From positions 1 to 63,875 of the forward strand of contig CANPVF010000022.1 of assembly GCA_947581645.1 (NCBI GenBank): a stretch of DNA of 63,875 nt, written 5' to 3'. Source of the stretch: Candidatus Caribbeanibacter nitroreducens. Its GTDB lineage: Bacteria > Gemmatimonadota > Gemmatimonadetes > Palauibacterales > Palauibacteraceae. The notes below the pieces were generated by a model. The model was not told the origin of the DNA, made no database searches, and was given only the letters and a program-made list of their open reading frames with translations. A program made the translations under genes and the position numbers. Positions 21,231 to 30,033 of this stretch are shown piece after piece. Numbering within the stretch: position 1 is the first letter of the stretch; every line of letters starts with the position of its first letter.

Positions 21231-21758
21231 TCAGACGTCCCAGCCCTTGGGGACGAGCACCATCTCCATGTTCCGGCCCTCGCCGAGGCCGCTGCGGCTC
21301 TGCACCTGAGCGACGTCGTCCAGCTCCTCGGCGATGCGGTCCAGGAGCTCCTCCCCGAGCTCGGGGCGCCTGAGCTCCCGATACCGGAACATCACGACGA
21401 CCTTGACCTTGTTCCCGTCGTCGATGAACTCCCGGGCGTGGCGGGTCTTGAAGTCGAAGTCGTGCTCCTCGATCTTCGGCCGGAACTTGACCTGCTTGAC
21501 CTCGACCGTGTGCTGTTTCTTCTTGGCCTCTTTGCGCTTCTTGGCCTGCTCGTACTTCCACTGGCCGAAGTCCATGAGGCGGACCACCGGCGGCTTGGCG
21601 TCCGGAGCCACCTCCACCAGGTCCAGGCCCACCTGGTCGGCCTTCTCCCGGGCCTCCTCCAGCTGGACGATGCCGAGCTGCTCGCCCTCGTTGTCGATGA
21701 GCCGGACCGGGCTGACCCGGATCTCCTCGTTCACGCGATGATCTTCGGGCTTAGTAAT
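21231..21758 (-). CDS. infC: Translation initiation factor IF-3
   Basis: A 175-residue IF-3 binding the 30S subunit and proofreading initiation. The N-terminal domain is NEEIRVSPVRLIDNEGEQLGIV, with the linker KKKQHTVEVKQVKFRP and C-domain GNKVKVVVMFRYRELRRPELG. I place the start at the AUU codon at 21758: GGAGGT lies 6 nt before it, and the resulting length matches the family. IF-3 is the classic gene with a non-canonical AUU start, used for autoregulation. An ATG seven codons upstream (21779) has no ribosome-binding site. Unlike the usual order, thrS, rpmI and rplT are not adjacent. Confidence 0.93.
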   Translation of the reverse strand: MTKPEDHRVNEEIRVSPVRLIDNEGEQLGIVQLEEAREKADQVGLDLVEVAPDAKPPVVRLMDFGQWKYEQAKKRKEAKKKQHTVEVKQVKFRPKIEEHDFDFKTRHAREFIDDGNKVKVVVMFRYRELRRPELGEELLDRIAEELDDVAQVQSRSGLGEGRNMEMVLVPKGWDV

Positions 21759-21764
21759 CCTGCT

Positions 21765-21770
21765 ACCTCC
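21765..21770 (-). promoter_or_regulatory. Shine-Dalgarno deciding the infC AUU start
   Basis: GGAGGT on the minus strand is six nucleotides before ATT at 21758-21756. It sits inside the codons that would follow the upstream ATG at 21779, which argues that initiation is at AUU. Confidence 0.8.
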
Positions 21771-21983
21771 TCTCCGCATGTGCGCCAGTAGCCGCCCCGC
21801 CCGCGAACCGCGCGGGGCCGGTGCGTCCGCGTCCCGGCTGCCGGACCGTCCGGCGACCCGGGACGGGGCGCCGCAGACACCGATCGCTGCGGCGGTATCC
21901 GGGGCTGCAAGACCCATACACGTCTCCCGTGGCTGTGCGCCGCCGGGAGCCGCTCGTGCCGGTGACTGCCGGTCCGACGGCGC

Positions 21984-22292
21984 TCAGCCCGTCGCCCCGG
22001 CCCCGGCCTCCGGCGGCCGGGCTGCCGTGGCCAGGAACGCGGTGGCCACCACCAGGATGCCCCCCAGCATGGCGTTCCACTGGGCGGCCCACCCGACGAA
22101 GGCGGAGACGAGCAGCCAGGCGCCGGCCACCAGCAGGGGGACGGCTCCCCGCCCGCCCAGGCTCGCCAGCCCCGCCACGACCGCCACGGCGCCTCCGGCC
22201 ACGAACAGCCAGGCGGCGGTGTAGTCCAGGATCCCGGCGGCCATGAGACCGGCGCCGGCGACAGCGGCCACGAACGAGAACCAGGTGCGCAT
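21984..22292 (-). CDS. Small integral membrane protein, unknown
   Basis: A 102-residue protein that is nearly all hydrophobic, with three or four membrane helices (about 5-20, 25-45, 50-68, 72-92) rich in Gly, Ala and Val, and no catalytic motif. The ATG at 22292 has AGGAGAG upstream. It is divergent to the YggX-like gene with 87 bp between starts. About 225 bp separate it from the infC start; that stretch shows a hairpin (CGCCGCAG/CTGCGGCG near 21871-21896) but no gene. Confidence 0.65.
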   Translation of the reverse strand: MRTWFSFVAAVAGAGLMAAGILDYTAAWLFVAGGAVAVVAGLASLGGRGAVPLLVAGAWLLVSAFVGWAAQWNAMLGGILVVATAFLATAARPPEAGAGATG

Positions 22293-22379
22293 GCTCTCCT
22301 CTTCCCTTTGTTTGTTCGACCCTCGTCGGACGGCGCTCGTCGCCGCCCGCTCAACCGGACACTCTCAATCCGCCACGAG

Positions 22380-22676
22380 ATGAACGACACCGACGGATTC
22401 CGATGCGCTCGCTGCGGCACCGAGGACGGGGAGCCGCTGGGCGCCCCGCCCTTCGCCAACGAGATCGGGCGACGGGTGGCCCGGGAGATCTGCCCCGAGT
22501 GCTGGGACGACTGGAAGGACCGGCAGATGCTCCTCATCAACCATTACGGCCTGAACCTCCAGGACCGGGAAGCCCGATCCTTCCTCATGGACAACATGGA
22601 GAGCTTCCTCTTCGAGGAGGGGGAGGGGGAGGCGTCCATCGACACGAGCAAGGAGGGGCAGATCGACTGGGACTGA
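22380..22676 (+). CDS. YggX-like Fe(II)-trafficking/oxidative damage protein with added zinc-ribbon-like cysteines
   Basis: The 98-residue protein matches the YggX family in its core: ANEIGRRVAREICPECWDDWKDRQMLLINHYGLNL followed by MDNMESFLFEEG. YggX helps protect Fe-S proteins and handle labile iron. Here the N-terminus carries CARCG at about residues 9-13 and a second pair CPEC at about 39-42, giving four cysteines in two CxxC knuckles, which E. coli YggX lacks. A metal-binding role is likely. I chose the ATG at 22380 because the upstream extension is Arg-rich and lies in the divergent promoter. The tail is acidic. Confidence 0.75.
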   Translation: MNDTDGFRCARCGTEDGEPLGAPPFANEIGRRVAREICPECWDDWKDRQMLLINHYGLNLQDREARSFLMDNMESFLFEEGEGEASIDTSKEGQIDWD

Positions 22677-22727
22677 CGGACGGCGATCGGCACTCCGTCC
22701 CGCCCGTCCCCCGTCTCCCGCCGCCCC

Positions 22728-25217
22728 TCACTGCTCCACGACCAGGTTGACCAGCTGATCCGGCACGTGGATCACCTTGCGCGGCGATCGCCCCTCCAGG
22801 TGGCGCCGGACGTTCTCCTCCTCCAGGGCCGCCTCCTTCACGGCGTCCTCCGAGGCTCCGCGCTCCACCTGGATCGTGGCGCGGACCGTGCCGTTCACCT
22901 GGACGGGAATCTCGATCTCGGCGGCCCGGGCCTTCTCCGGGTCGTGCTCCGGCCACCGGGCGTTCTCGAAGATGCTCGGCTCGCCGCCCAGGCGCTCCCA
23001 GAGCTCCTCGGCCAGGTGCGGCGCCACGGGGGCGATCATCACCACCAGGGGGCGCGCCTCCGCGGGTGACGGGACGCGGTCGTCGCCCCGGATCGTGCGC
23101 TCGTACTCCATGAGCGAGGCGATGGCCGTGTTGTAGTCCAGCTCCTCCACGTCCTCGGTCACGTCCCGGACGGTGCGGTGGTACTCCCGCTCCACCTCGC
23201 CCTCCTCGACGCCCTCCCGCTCGCCGTCGGCGGCCCGCTCGGCGGTCTCCCGCACCCGCTGCAGGAACCGCTGGATGCCCACGATGCCCTCGTCCCGGAA
23301 GTCGCTGTTCTCCTGGAAGGGGCCGGCGAACATGAGGTAGCCGCGGAAGACGTCGGCGCCGAACTCGTCCAGGTACTCGTCGGGGACGATCACGTTGCCC
23401 CGGGACTTCGAGATCTTCGCCCCCTCCTTGGTGAGGAGCCCGTGCTTCCTGAAGCGCTCGTAGGGCTCCTCGAAGTCCAGCACGTCCAGGTCGTCCAGCA
23501 CCATGGTGACGAACCGGGAGTAGAGCAGGTGGAGGACGGCGTGCTCCTCGCCGCCGATGTACATGTCCACCGGCAGCCACGTCTCGGTGCGCCCGGGATC
23601 GATGGGCCGGTCGTCGAAGTCCGTGCTCGGGTACCGGAGGAAGTACCAGGAGCTGTCCAGGAAGGTGTCGGAGACGTCCGTCTCCCGCCGCGCCGGGCCG
23701 CCGCACTCGGGGCAGGTGGTCTCGTAGAACTCCTCCACCCGGGCCAGGGGAGAGATCCCGCTGGCGTCGGGCCGGAAGTCGTCCACCTCGGGCAGCCGCA
23801 CCGGCAGATCCTCCTCCGGCACCGGCACGTCACCGCACTCGTCGCAGTAGACCACCGGGATCGGCGGCCCCCAGTAGCGCTGCCGGGAGATGCACCAGTC
23901 GTGGAGCCGGTAGTTGACCTCCCGCTCGCCCAGGCCCCGCTCCTCCAGCCAGTCGACGATGGCCTCCTGCCCCTCGGGCGCCGTGAGCCCGTCGAAGCGG
24001 CCCGAGTTGACCAGGACGTCGCCCTCCGCCTGGCTCACGTACGCCTCCTCGAGATCGCCCGCCGGCGCCCCGTCCTCCTCCACGACCACGGGGCGGATCT
24101 CGAGGCCGAACTCCCGGGCGAACTCGAAGTCGCGCTCGTCGTGGGCCGGGACGGCCATGATGGCCCCGGTCCCGTACTCCATCAGCACGTAGTCGGCCAC
24201 CCACACCGGCAGGCGCTCTCCGGTGCCGGGATTCGCCACATAGCCGCCGGTGAAGACGCCGGTCTTCGCCCGGTCCTCGGTCTTCTTCCTCTCCTTCAGG
24301 TCCTTGGCGGCGGTCGTCTCACGGTAGGCCTCGACCTCCTCCCGGCGGTCGTCGGAGGTCAGCCGCTCCACCATCGGGTGCTCCGGCGCCAGGACCATGA
24401 AGGTGGCGCCGAAGAGGGTGTCCGGGCGGGTGGTGTAGACGGCCAGGTTCTCCTCACCGGGCTCCGCCGGGACCGGAGTCCGTTCGGCCTCCCCCGGCGC
24501 CCCTTCTTCCACGGGGAACAGGATCTCCGCGCCCTCGGAGCGGCCGATCCAGTTGCGCTGGAGCGTCTTCGTGCTCTCGGACCAGTCGATCCACTCCAGG
24601 TTCTCCAGCAGGCGGTCGGCGTACTCGGTGATCCGGAAGAACCACTGGCTCAGCTCCTTCTGGCCCACCGCCGAGTCGCAGCGCTCGCACTTCCCTTCGA
24701 TGACCTGCTCGTTGGCCAGCACCGTCTGGCAGGAGGGGCACCAGTTGACCGGTGCCTCCTTCTTCTCGGCCAGGCCGGCCTCGTAGAGCTGCAGGAAGAG
24801 CCACTGCGTCCACCGGTAGTAGTCGGGGTCCGTGGTGTTCACGGAGTGGGACCAGTCGTACATGATCCCCATCCGGCGCAGCTGCCGCCGGAAGTTCTCC
24901 ACGTTCCGGGGGATCAGCTCCATCGGGTGGACGTCCTGCTCCAGGGCGTAGTTCTCGGAGTGGATGCCGAAGGCGTCGAAGCCGATGGGCTCGAAGACGT
25001 CCCTGCCCCGCAGCCGCTGGTAGCGGCCGTAGATGTCGGAGCCGGTGAAGGCGTAGACGTTCCCCACGTGCAGCCCCTCCGCCGAGGGATAGGGGAACAT
25101 CATGAGGTTGTAGAACGGGTCCCCCGCCTCGTCGAGGTCGGGCTCGTTGGTGCCGTGCTCGTCCCAGTAGGACCTCCACCGCTGCTCGACGCTCTCCGGA
25201 TCGTACGACTCGGACAT
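22728..25217 (-). CDS. leuS: Leucyl-tRNA synthetase
   Basis: An 829-residue class Ia synthetase. The HIGH-type motif is H50-V-G-N in PSAEGLHVGNVYAFTGSDIYGRY, and the KMSKS-type motif is KISKSRGN at about 601-608. The CP1 editing domain includes YTTRPDTLFGATFMVLAPEHP and the PAHDERDFEFA segment with the conserved Asp that blocks deacylation of Leu-tRNA. Zinc-ribbon cysteines are in CPSCQTVLANEQVIEGKCERC and CDECG...CPECG. Negatively charged residues are abundant throughout. The ATG start at 25217 is unambiguous. It is transcribed divergently from the V4R gene. Confidence 0.96.
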   Translation of the reverse strand: MSESYDPESVEQRWRSYWDEHGTNEPDLDEAGDPFYNLMMFPYPSAEGLHVGNVYAFTGSDIYGRYQRLRGRDVFEPIGFDAFGIHSENYALEQDVHPMELIPRNVENFRRQLRRMGIMYDWSHSVNTTDPDYYRWTQWLFLQLYEAGLAEKKEAPVNWCPSCQTVLANEQVIEGKCERCDSAVGQKELSQWFFRITEYADRLLENLEWIDWSESTKTLQRNWIGRSEGAEILFPVEEGAPGEAERTPVPAEPGEENLAVYTTRPDTLFGATFMVLAPEHPMVERLTSDDRREEVEAYRETTAAKDLKERKKTEDRAKTGVFTGGYVANPGTGERLPVWVADYVLMEYGTGAIMAVPAHDERDFEFAREFGLEIRPVVVEEDGAPAGDLEEAYVSQAEGDVLVNSGRFDGLTAPEGQEAIVDWLEERGLGEREVNYRLHDWCISRQRYWGPPIPVVYCDECGDVPVPEEDLPVRLPEVDDFRPDASGISPLARVEEFYETTCPECGGPARRETDVSDTFLDSSWYFLRYPSTDFDDRPIDPGRTETWLPVDMYIGGEEHAVLHLLYSRFVTMVLDDLDVLDFEEPYERFRKHGLLTKEGAKISKSRGNVIVPDEYLDEFGADVFRGYLMFAGPFQENSDFRDEGIVGIQRFLQRVRETAERAADGEREGVEEGEVEREYHRTVRDVTEDVEELDYNTAIASLMEYERTIRGDDRVPSPAEARPLVVMIAPVAPHLAEELWERLGGEPSIFENARWPEHDPEKARAAEIEIPVQVNGTVRATIQVERGASEDAVKEAALEEENVRRHLEGRSPRKVIHVPDQLVNLVVEQ

Positions 25218-25399
25218 CGATCTCCGTTCGCTGGGTGTTCTTCCTTCGTTCGCTCGGGGCTCCCGCGCTCGGTGCGGGGGCGGCGAGGAGCGAAAGTGCC
25301 CCCGCCTGCGGGGCGCGACAAGCGGCCGCGCCGGGCGCCTCCGGTGACACTGCTCCGTGCGTTGCTGACCGGTTCGGCGATCCCTACCCTTCGGCCGCC

Positions 25400-26086
25400 A
25401 TGATGCTACGCGCTTCGAGTCGGGACGCCGTGGATTCCGCCGTCGGCGTCGTTCTCCTGGAGGCCCTCCGATCCACGGACACGCCTCCCGAGACCCTGGA
25501 GGCGGAAGACTTCACCCAGAGCCTCCCCCGCCGGCTCGGCCTGAGCGGCGTGATCGAGCGTCAGATCGAGCGCTACACCCGGCTGGAGGAGGAGGGGGAG
25601 GGGCTGGAGCCGTCGGCCGCCGAGGACCTCTTCCGGCTCATCAGCCGGCGCGAGGACTCCGGAGACGTCTTCCGGCGTGCGGGCCGCGACCTGGCCCGCC
25701 GGGAGCTCCGGTCCCGCGGGATCGGCTCGAAGGCCCTCTCCTGGACGGGGCCGACGGTCCTCACCCGGTGGCTGGCGCTGCGCGCCGCCGCACGGCTGGC
25801 CCGCCGGGTGAGCCCCGTCGCCTCGGTGAGGACGGACCGGAACCCTCCGTCCCTGGTCGTCGAGGGGTGCCTCCCGGCCCGGGCCTGCGAGGGACCGGAC
25901 GGGTGCGAGGTGCTCGCACAGGGACTCGAGACCTTCCTGGAGGCGTACTCCGGCTCCGAGGCGCCCGTCGTTCATCCCATGTGCGAGTCGGCGTCCGAGT
26001 CGGCATGCGTCTTCCGCGTGGCCTCCGCCTCGGAAGACCGGGACGGAAGAGGCGCGGAGGACGGACCCGGGGCTCCGGAGAGCTGA
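25400..26086 (+). CDS. V4R-domain (4-vinyl reductase-like) sensor protein
   Basis: A 228-residue soluble protein. The C-terminal half resembles the V4R small-molecule-binding domain: VVEGCLPARACEGPDGCEVLAQGLETFLEAYSG and VVHPMCESASESACVF, the last fitting the C-x-G-x3-C-x-F closing motif. V4R domains bind hydrocarbons or metals and occur in regulators and tetrapyrrole enzymes. The N-terminal half is helical with no DNA-binding motif that I can see. Two ATGs (25400, 25403) are adjacent. Its stop touches the CDF transporter stop with no spacer (convergent). Function unknown. Confidence 0.6.
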   Translation: MMLRASSRDAVDSAVGVVLLEALRSTDTPPETLEAEDFTQSLPRRLGLSGVIERQIERYTRLEEEGEGLEPSAAEDLFRLISRREDSGDVFRRAGRDLARRELRSRGIGSKALSWTGPTVLTRWLALRAAARLARRVSPVASVRTDRNPPSLVVEGCLPARACEGPDGCEVLAQGLETFLEAYSGSEAPVVHPMCESASESACVFRVASASEDRDGRGAEDGPGAPES

Positions 26087-27034
26087 TCAGCCCCTCCGGG
26101 TCGCCGCCTCCCGGCCCGGGTCCTCGCCCCCGCGCACGGGCTCCACGTGGACCACGACGTCGCGGAACCCACCCTCGGCCTTGAGGGCCTCCTCCACCTG
26201 GTGGGCGATGAGGTGGGCGTCGCGCACGTTCTTGTCCGAGTCCACACGTATGGTGAGCTCGGCGAAGGCCTCCCCGGTCCGTCCCCGGGACCGGATCTCG
26301 GTGGCCTCCCGGACCTCCGGCCGATCGGTGACGAAGTCCCGGATCCGCTCCGGATCCAGCGCCCTGCGGTCCACCAGGACCGGGACCGTCTCCTTGAGGA
26401 TCTGCCACCCGCTCCACGCGATGACGGCGGCCACCAGGAGCGCCAGCCAGGCGTCTCCCTGCCGCCAGCCCAGCTCCACGAGGCCCAGCCCTCCGATGAC
26501 GGCCAGGGTGACCAGCACGTCCGCCGTCGTGTGCCGGGAGTCGGCGCGGAGCATCTCGCTGTCCAGCTTCCTCCCGTACCGGGCCTCCCCCCAGGCGACG
26601 GCCACGTTCACGGCGGCCGTCGCCCCGAGCACGGCGAAGGCCACGGGACCCAGCTCCGGCGGCGGCCCGCCGGCGGTCAGGTCGAGGATCGCCCCGCGGA
26701 CCAGCTCGAAGCACGTGATGGAGAGGAAGCTCACCACCGCCAGCGCGCCCAGCGTCTCGAACTTCCCGTGCCCGTAGGGGTGCTCGGCGTCCGGCGGCTC
26801 GGCCGCCACACGGACGGCCAGCAGTCCGACCACGTTGTTCAGGGCGTCCACGCCGGAGTGGCCGGCGTCACCCAGGACGGCGATGGAGCCGATCCGGAGC
26901 CCGACGGTCGCCTTCGCCGCGATGACGAGCAGGTTGGCGGCGAGCACCCATCGCAGGACGCGGCGGACCGACGCGCGGCGCACGTCCCGGCCGGCCTCGG
27001 AGGGGGTGGGGCCGACGACGGTTCCCGGGCTCAT
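26087..27034 (-). CDS. Cation diffusion facilitator (CDF) metal efflux transporter
   Basis: A 315-residue inner-membrane protein with six helices and a cytoplasmic C-terminal domain. Metal site residues are in GDAGHSGVDALNN (helix II, where canonical CDFs read D-x3-D, here D-A-G-H-S-G-V-D) and in SRHTTADVLVT of helix V. The HPYGHGKFETLGAL loop is characteristic. Members export Zn(II), Fe(II), Mn(II) or Co(II) by proton antiport. The His in the helix II site may favour zinc, but specificity cannot be read reliably. The next gene on the strand upstream is a 60-residue membrane protein ending 10 bp before its ATG. Confidence 0.92.
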   Translation of the reverse strand: MSPGTVVGPTPSEAGRDVRRASVRRVLRWVLAANLLVIAAKATVGLRIGSIAVLGDAGHSGVDALNNVVGLLAVRVAAEPPDAEHPYGHGKFETLGALAVVSFLSITCFELVRGAILDLTAGGPPPELGPVAFAVLGATAAVNVAVAWGEARYGRKLDSEMLRADSRHTTADVLVTLAVIGGLGLVELGWRQGDAWLALLVAAVIAWSGWQILKETVPVLVDRRALDPERIRDFVTDRPEVREATEIRSRGRTGEAFAELTIRVDSDKNVRDAHLIAHQVEEALKAEGGFRDVVVHVEPVRGGEDPGREAATRRG

Positions 27035-27044
27035 CCGGCGGGGA

Positions 27045-27227
27045 TCACACGAACTTGCTGAAGACCCAGTCCAGCAGCTGCTGGAGCGGCGAGGCGCGGG
27101 AGGCGCGGGCGCCCGTGTCCTCGTACCGGTCGTAGAGGCCCGGATAGCCCAGCCCGATCCAGATCCCGGCGGCGAAGGCCACCACCATCGAGCTGACGAT
27201 GATCCAGAACAGCGTCTGATCGCTCAT
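27045..27227 (-). CDS. Single-pass small membrane protein
   Basis: A 60-residue protein with one hydrophobic segment (LFWIIVSSMVVAFAAGIWIGL, about residues 6-26) and a basic/amphipathic tail ending in LLDWVFSKFV. No family is recognised. The start at MSDQTLF has a weak upstream AG-rich site. It directly precedes the CDF transporter gene (10 bp), so it could be cotranscribed and associated with it. It is divergent from acs. Confidence 0.6.
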   Translation of the reverse strand: MSDQTLFWIIVSSMVVAFAAGIWIGLGYPGLYDRYEDTGARASRASPLQQLLDWVFSKFV

Positions 27228-27328
27228 TGCTCCGTCTTCTTGCTTCGGGCGACAGTCGCCGCGTAACGTGATCTTCCGTGGACCGACCGAGCTCCGGTCG
27301 ATGACCAGCAACTTCACAGGAGGCGGCC

Positions 27329-29290
27329 ATGGCTGCATCCCCTCGCCGCGAGATCGACGTCCTCTTACACGAGGGCCGACGCGTCGAGCCCCCCGAGGAC
27401 TTCCGGCGCGAGGCCCGCGTCTCGGACCGGACCCCCTACCGGCGTGCCGGGGAGGATCGGCTCGCCTTCTGGGAGGAGCGGGCCCGCGAGCTGGACTGGT
27501 TCGAGGAGTGGGACGAGGTGCTGAACTGGGATCCGCCCCACGCCGAGTGGTTCGTCGGGGGGCGCCTGAACGCCGCCCACAACTGCCTGGACCGGCACCT
27601 GGACGGCTGGCGGGCCAACAAGGCCGCGCTGATCTGGGAGGGGGAGCCCGGCGACCGCCGGACCTACACCTACCGGGAGCTGCACCGCGAGGTCTCGCGG
27701 CTGGCCAACGGGATGAAGGAGATGGGGGTGGAGAAGGGCGACCGGGTCGCCATCTACCTGCCCATGATTCCCGAGGCCGCCGTGGCCATGCTGGCCTGCG
27801 CCCGCATCGGGGCCGTCCACTCCGTGGTCTTCGGCGGCTTCTCGCCCGGCTCGCTCCGGAGCCGCATCCAGGACGCCGGCGCCGAGCTCCTGATCACGGC
27901 CACCGGCGGCTACCGGCGCGGCAACGTCCTGCGGCTGAAGCGGGACGCCGACGAGGCCATCGAGGGCCTGGACGTCGTGGAGAACGTCATCGTCGTCCGG
28001 CGGGGCTTCAGCGCCGAGGGGGACGAGACCTTCGCGCGCATGCAGGAGGGGCGCGACCACTGGTACGAGGACGTCGTCGGGGAGGCCTCGCCGAAGTGCC
28101 CGGCCGAGCCCATGGCCTCGGAGGACCTCCTCTACATCCTGTACACCTCGGGCACGACCGGTAAGCCCAAGGGGGTCATGCACACCACCGGCGGCTACAT
28201 GACGCAGGTGCAGGCCACCACCGAGTGGGTGTTCGACCTGAAGGAGGAGGACGTCTACTGGTGCACGGCCGACGTCGGGTGGGTCACCGGCCACTCCTAC
28301 ATCGTCTACGGCCCGCTGGCCGCCGGGGCCACGGTCTTCATGTACGAGGGCGCGCCGGACTGGCCGGAGCGGGACCGCTTCTGGGAGCTGGTGGAGCGCT
28401 ACGGCGTGAGCATCCTGTACACGGCCCCCACCGCCATCCGCGCCTTCATGAAGTGGGGCGAGGAGTGGCCCGAGAAGCACGACCTCTCCAGCCTGCGCCT
28501 CCTGGGCACGGTGGGCGAGCCCATCAACCCGGAGGCCTGGGAGTGGTACCGGGAGCACATCGGCGGCGGCGAGTGCCCCATCGTCGACACGTGGTGGCAG
28601 ACCGAGACCGGCGGAATCATGATCACGCCCCTCCCGGGCGTCACCACGACGAAGCCGGGCTCGGCCACCGAGCCCTTCCCCGGGATCGAGGCCGCGATCC
28701 TGGACGACGACGGCAACGAGGCCGAGAGCGGCTACCTGGCGATCACCGAGCCGTGGCCCTCCATGCTCCGCGGGGTGTGGGGCGACGAGGAGCGCTTCCG
28801 CGAGACCTACTGGTCGAAGTGGGACGATACCTACTTCCCCGGCGACGGCGCCCGTGTCGACGGGGACGGGGACTTCTGGATCCTCGGACGCGTGGACGAC
28901 GTGCTGAACGTGGCGGGCCACCGCATCGGGACCATGGAGGTGGAGTCCGCGGTGGTGGACCACCCGGCCACGGCCGAGGCCGCCGTCGTGGGCCGGAAGG
29001 ACGAGGTGAAGGGCGAGGCCATCGCCGCCTTCGTCTCGCTGAAGGAGGGGTACGAGGCCAGCGACGGGCTGCAGGAGGAGATCCGCGAGCACGTGGGGCA
29101 GGAGATCGGCGCCATCGCCAAGCCCGCCGACGTGATCTTCACCGCCGACCTGCCGAAGACGCGGAGCGGGAAGATCATGCGCCGCCTGCTCAAGGACATC
29201 GCCGAGGGCGAGGCCCTGGGCGATACGACGACGCTGGCCGACCCCGACGTGGTGGAGCGGCTGAAGCAGAAGTACGAGGAGGGCGGCTGA
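27329..29290 (+). CDS. acs: Acetyl-CoA synthetase (AMP-forming)
   Basis: A 653-residue ANL-superfamily enzyme activating acetate to acetyl-AMP and then acetyl-CoA. Motifs: [19 protein letters not shown] (P-loop-like), TWWQTETGG, the hinge [20 protein letters not shown], and the C-terminal [10 protein letters not shown] whose Lys is the acetylation-regulated catalytic residue. The length is typical. The ATG at 27329 follows CAGGAGGCGGCC, a strong ribosome-binding site. Acetate use fits the ETF and fumarase genes nearby, although no common operon is visible. Confidence 0.96.
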   Translation: MAASPRREIDVLLHEGRRVEPPEDFRREARVSDRTPYRRAGEDRLAFWEERARELDWFEEWDEVLNWDPPHAEWFVGGRLNAAHNCLDRHLDGWRANKAALIWEGEPGDRRTYTYRELHREVSRLANGMKEMGVEKGDRVAIYLPMIPEAAVAMLACARIGAVHSVVFGGFSPGSLRSRIQDAGAELLITATGGYRRGNVLRLKRDADEAIEGLDVVENVIVVRRGFSAEGDETFARMQEGRDHWYEDVVGEASPKCPAEPMASEDLLYILYTSGTTGKPKGVMHTTGGYMTQVQATTEWVFDLKEEDVYWCTADVGWVTGHSYIVYGPLAAGATVFMYEGAPDWPERDRFWELVERYGVSILYTAPTAIRAFMKWGEEWPEKHDLSSLRLLGTVGEPINPEAWEWYREHIGGGECPIVDTWWQTETGGIMITPLPGVTTTKPGSATEPFPGIEAAILDDDGNEAESGYLAITEPWPSMLRGVWGDEERFRETYWSKWDDTYFPGDGARVDGDGDFWILGRVDDVLNVAGHRIGTMEVESAVVDHPATAEAAVVGRKDEVKGEAIAAFVSLKEGYEASDGLQEEIREHVGQEIGAIAKPADVIFTADLPKTRSGKIMRRLLKDIAEGEALGDTTTLADPDVVERLKQKYEEGG

Positions 29291-29341
29291 CGGGGACGCG
29301 GCCGGGCGCCGGGGCCGGATCCCTCGGCGGCCCGGCCCGGC

Positions 29342-29986
29342 TTAGACGCCCCTCGTCTCCGGGTCCCAGATGAACTTGTGGATCTGGAGGTTGAGCCTCA
29401 CCGGCGCCCCGTCCTCCAGGATCCACTCCGACAGCTCCCGCCGATCCATCTCGCCGTGGACCGGCGAGAAGTGGACCGTGAACCGGTCCGCCAGCTCCCG
29501 CTCCCGGACGCGATCCAGGGCCCACTCGTAGTCGCGGCGGTCCCGGATCACGAACTTCAGCTCGTCCCGGCCCGGCTCGAGGAGCTCCAGGTTGGACCAG
29601 TCGTTGGCCTCCTCCTCTCCGCTCCCGGGACACTTCAGGTCCATCACCTTCACCACCTCCGGCGGGACGCGGTCCACCGGGACGCTGCCGCCGGTCTCGC
29701 ACAGCACCGTGTAGCCCCGCTCCAGGAGGGAGCGGGCCAGCTCGCCGACGTCGTGCTGCAGCAGCGGCTCGCCGCCGGTGAGCTCCACCAGCCCGCACCC
29801 GGGGCCCACCCGCTCCACCTCGTCCAGCACCTCGTCCACGCTCATCTCCTCCCCGCCGTGGAACGAGTACTCGGTGTCGCACCAGTCGCAGCGGAGGTTG
29901 CAGCCGGTGGTGCGGACGAAGACGCAGGGGCGCCCGGCGTAGCTCGACTCGCCCTGGATGGAGAAGAAGATCTCTGTGACCTGCAT
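29342..29986 (-). CDS. queE: 7-carboxy-7-deazaguanine synthase (radical SAM)
   Basis: A 214-residue radical SAM enzyme. The cluster motif is CNLRCDWCDT (CxxxCxxC), preceded by FFSIQGESSYAGRPCVFVRTTGC. The SAM-binding Gly-rich stretch is ELTGGEPLLQ. QueE ring-contracts 6-carboxytetrahydropterin to 7-carboxy-7-deazaguanine on the way to queuosine (or preQ-derived DNA modification). QueC, QueD and QueF genes are not in the window. The ATG is at MQVTEIF. The gene is convergent to acs with 51 bp between stops; a GC-rich imperfect hairpin there could end both transcripts. Confidence 0.93.
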   Translation of the reverse strand: MQVTEIFFSIQGESSYAGRPCVFVRTTGCNLRCDWCDTEYSFHGGEEMSVDEVLDEVERVGPGCGLVELTGGEPLLQHDVGELARSLLERGYTVLCETGGSVPVDRVPPEVVKVMDLKCPGSGEEEANDWSNLELLEPGRDELKFVIRDRRDYEWALDRVRERELADRFTVHFSPVHGEMDRRELSEWILEDGAPVRLNLQIHKFIWDPETRGV

Positions 29987-30033
29987 GTCGCGCGCTCCCG
30001 CTGAGAGGGACCGGGAACGACCTCCCCCGGCGC

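Noticed and set aside
21759-21779. ATG at 21779 as infC start
   Set aside because: No Shine-Dalgarno precedes it and a strong one lies inside its first codons, just before ATT.
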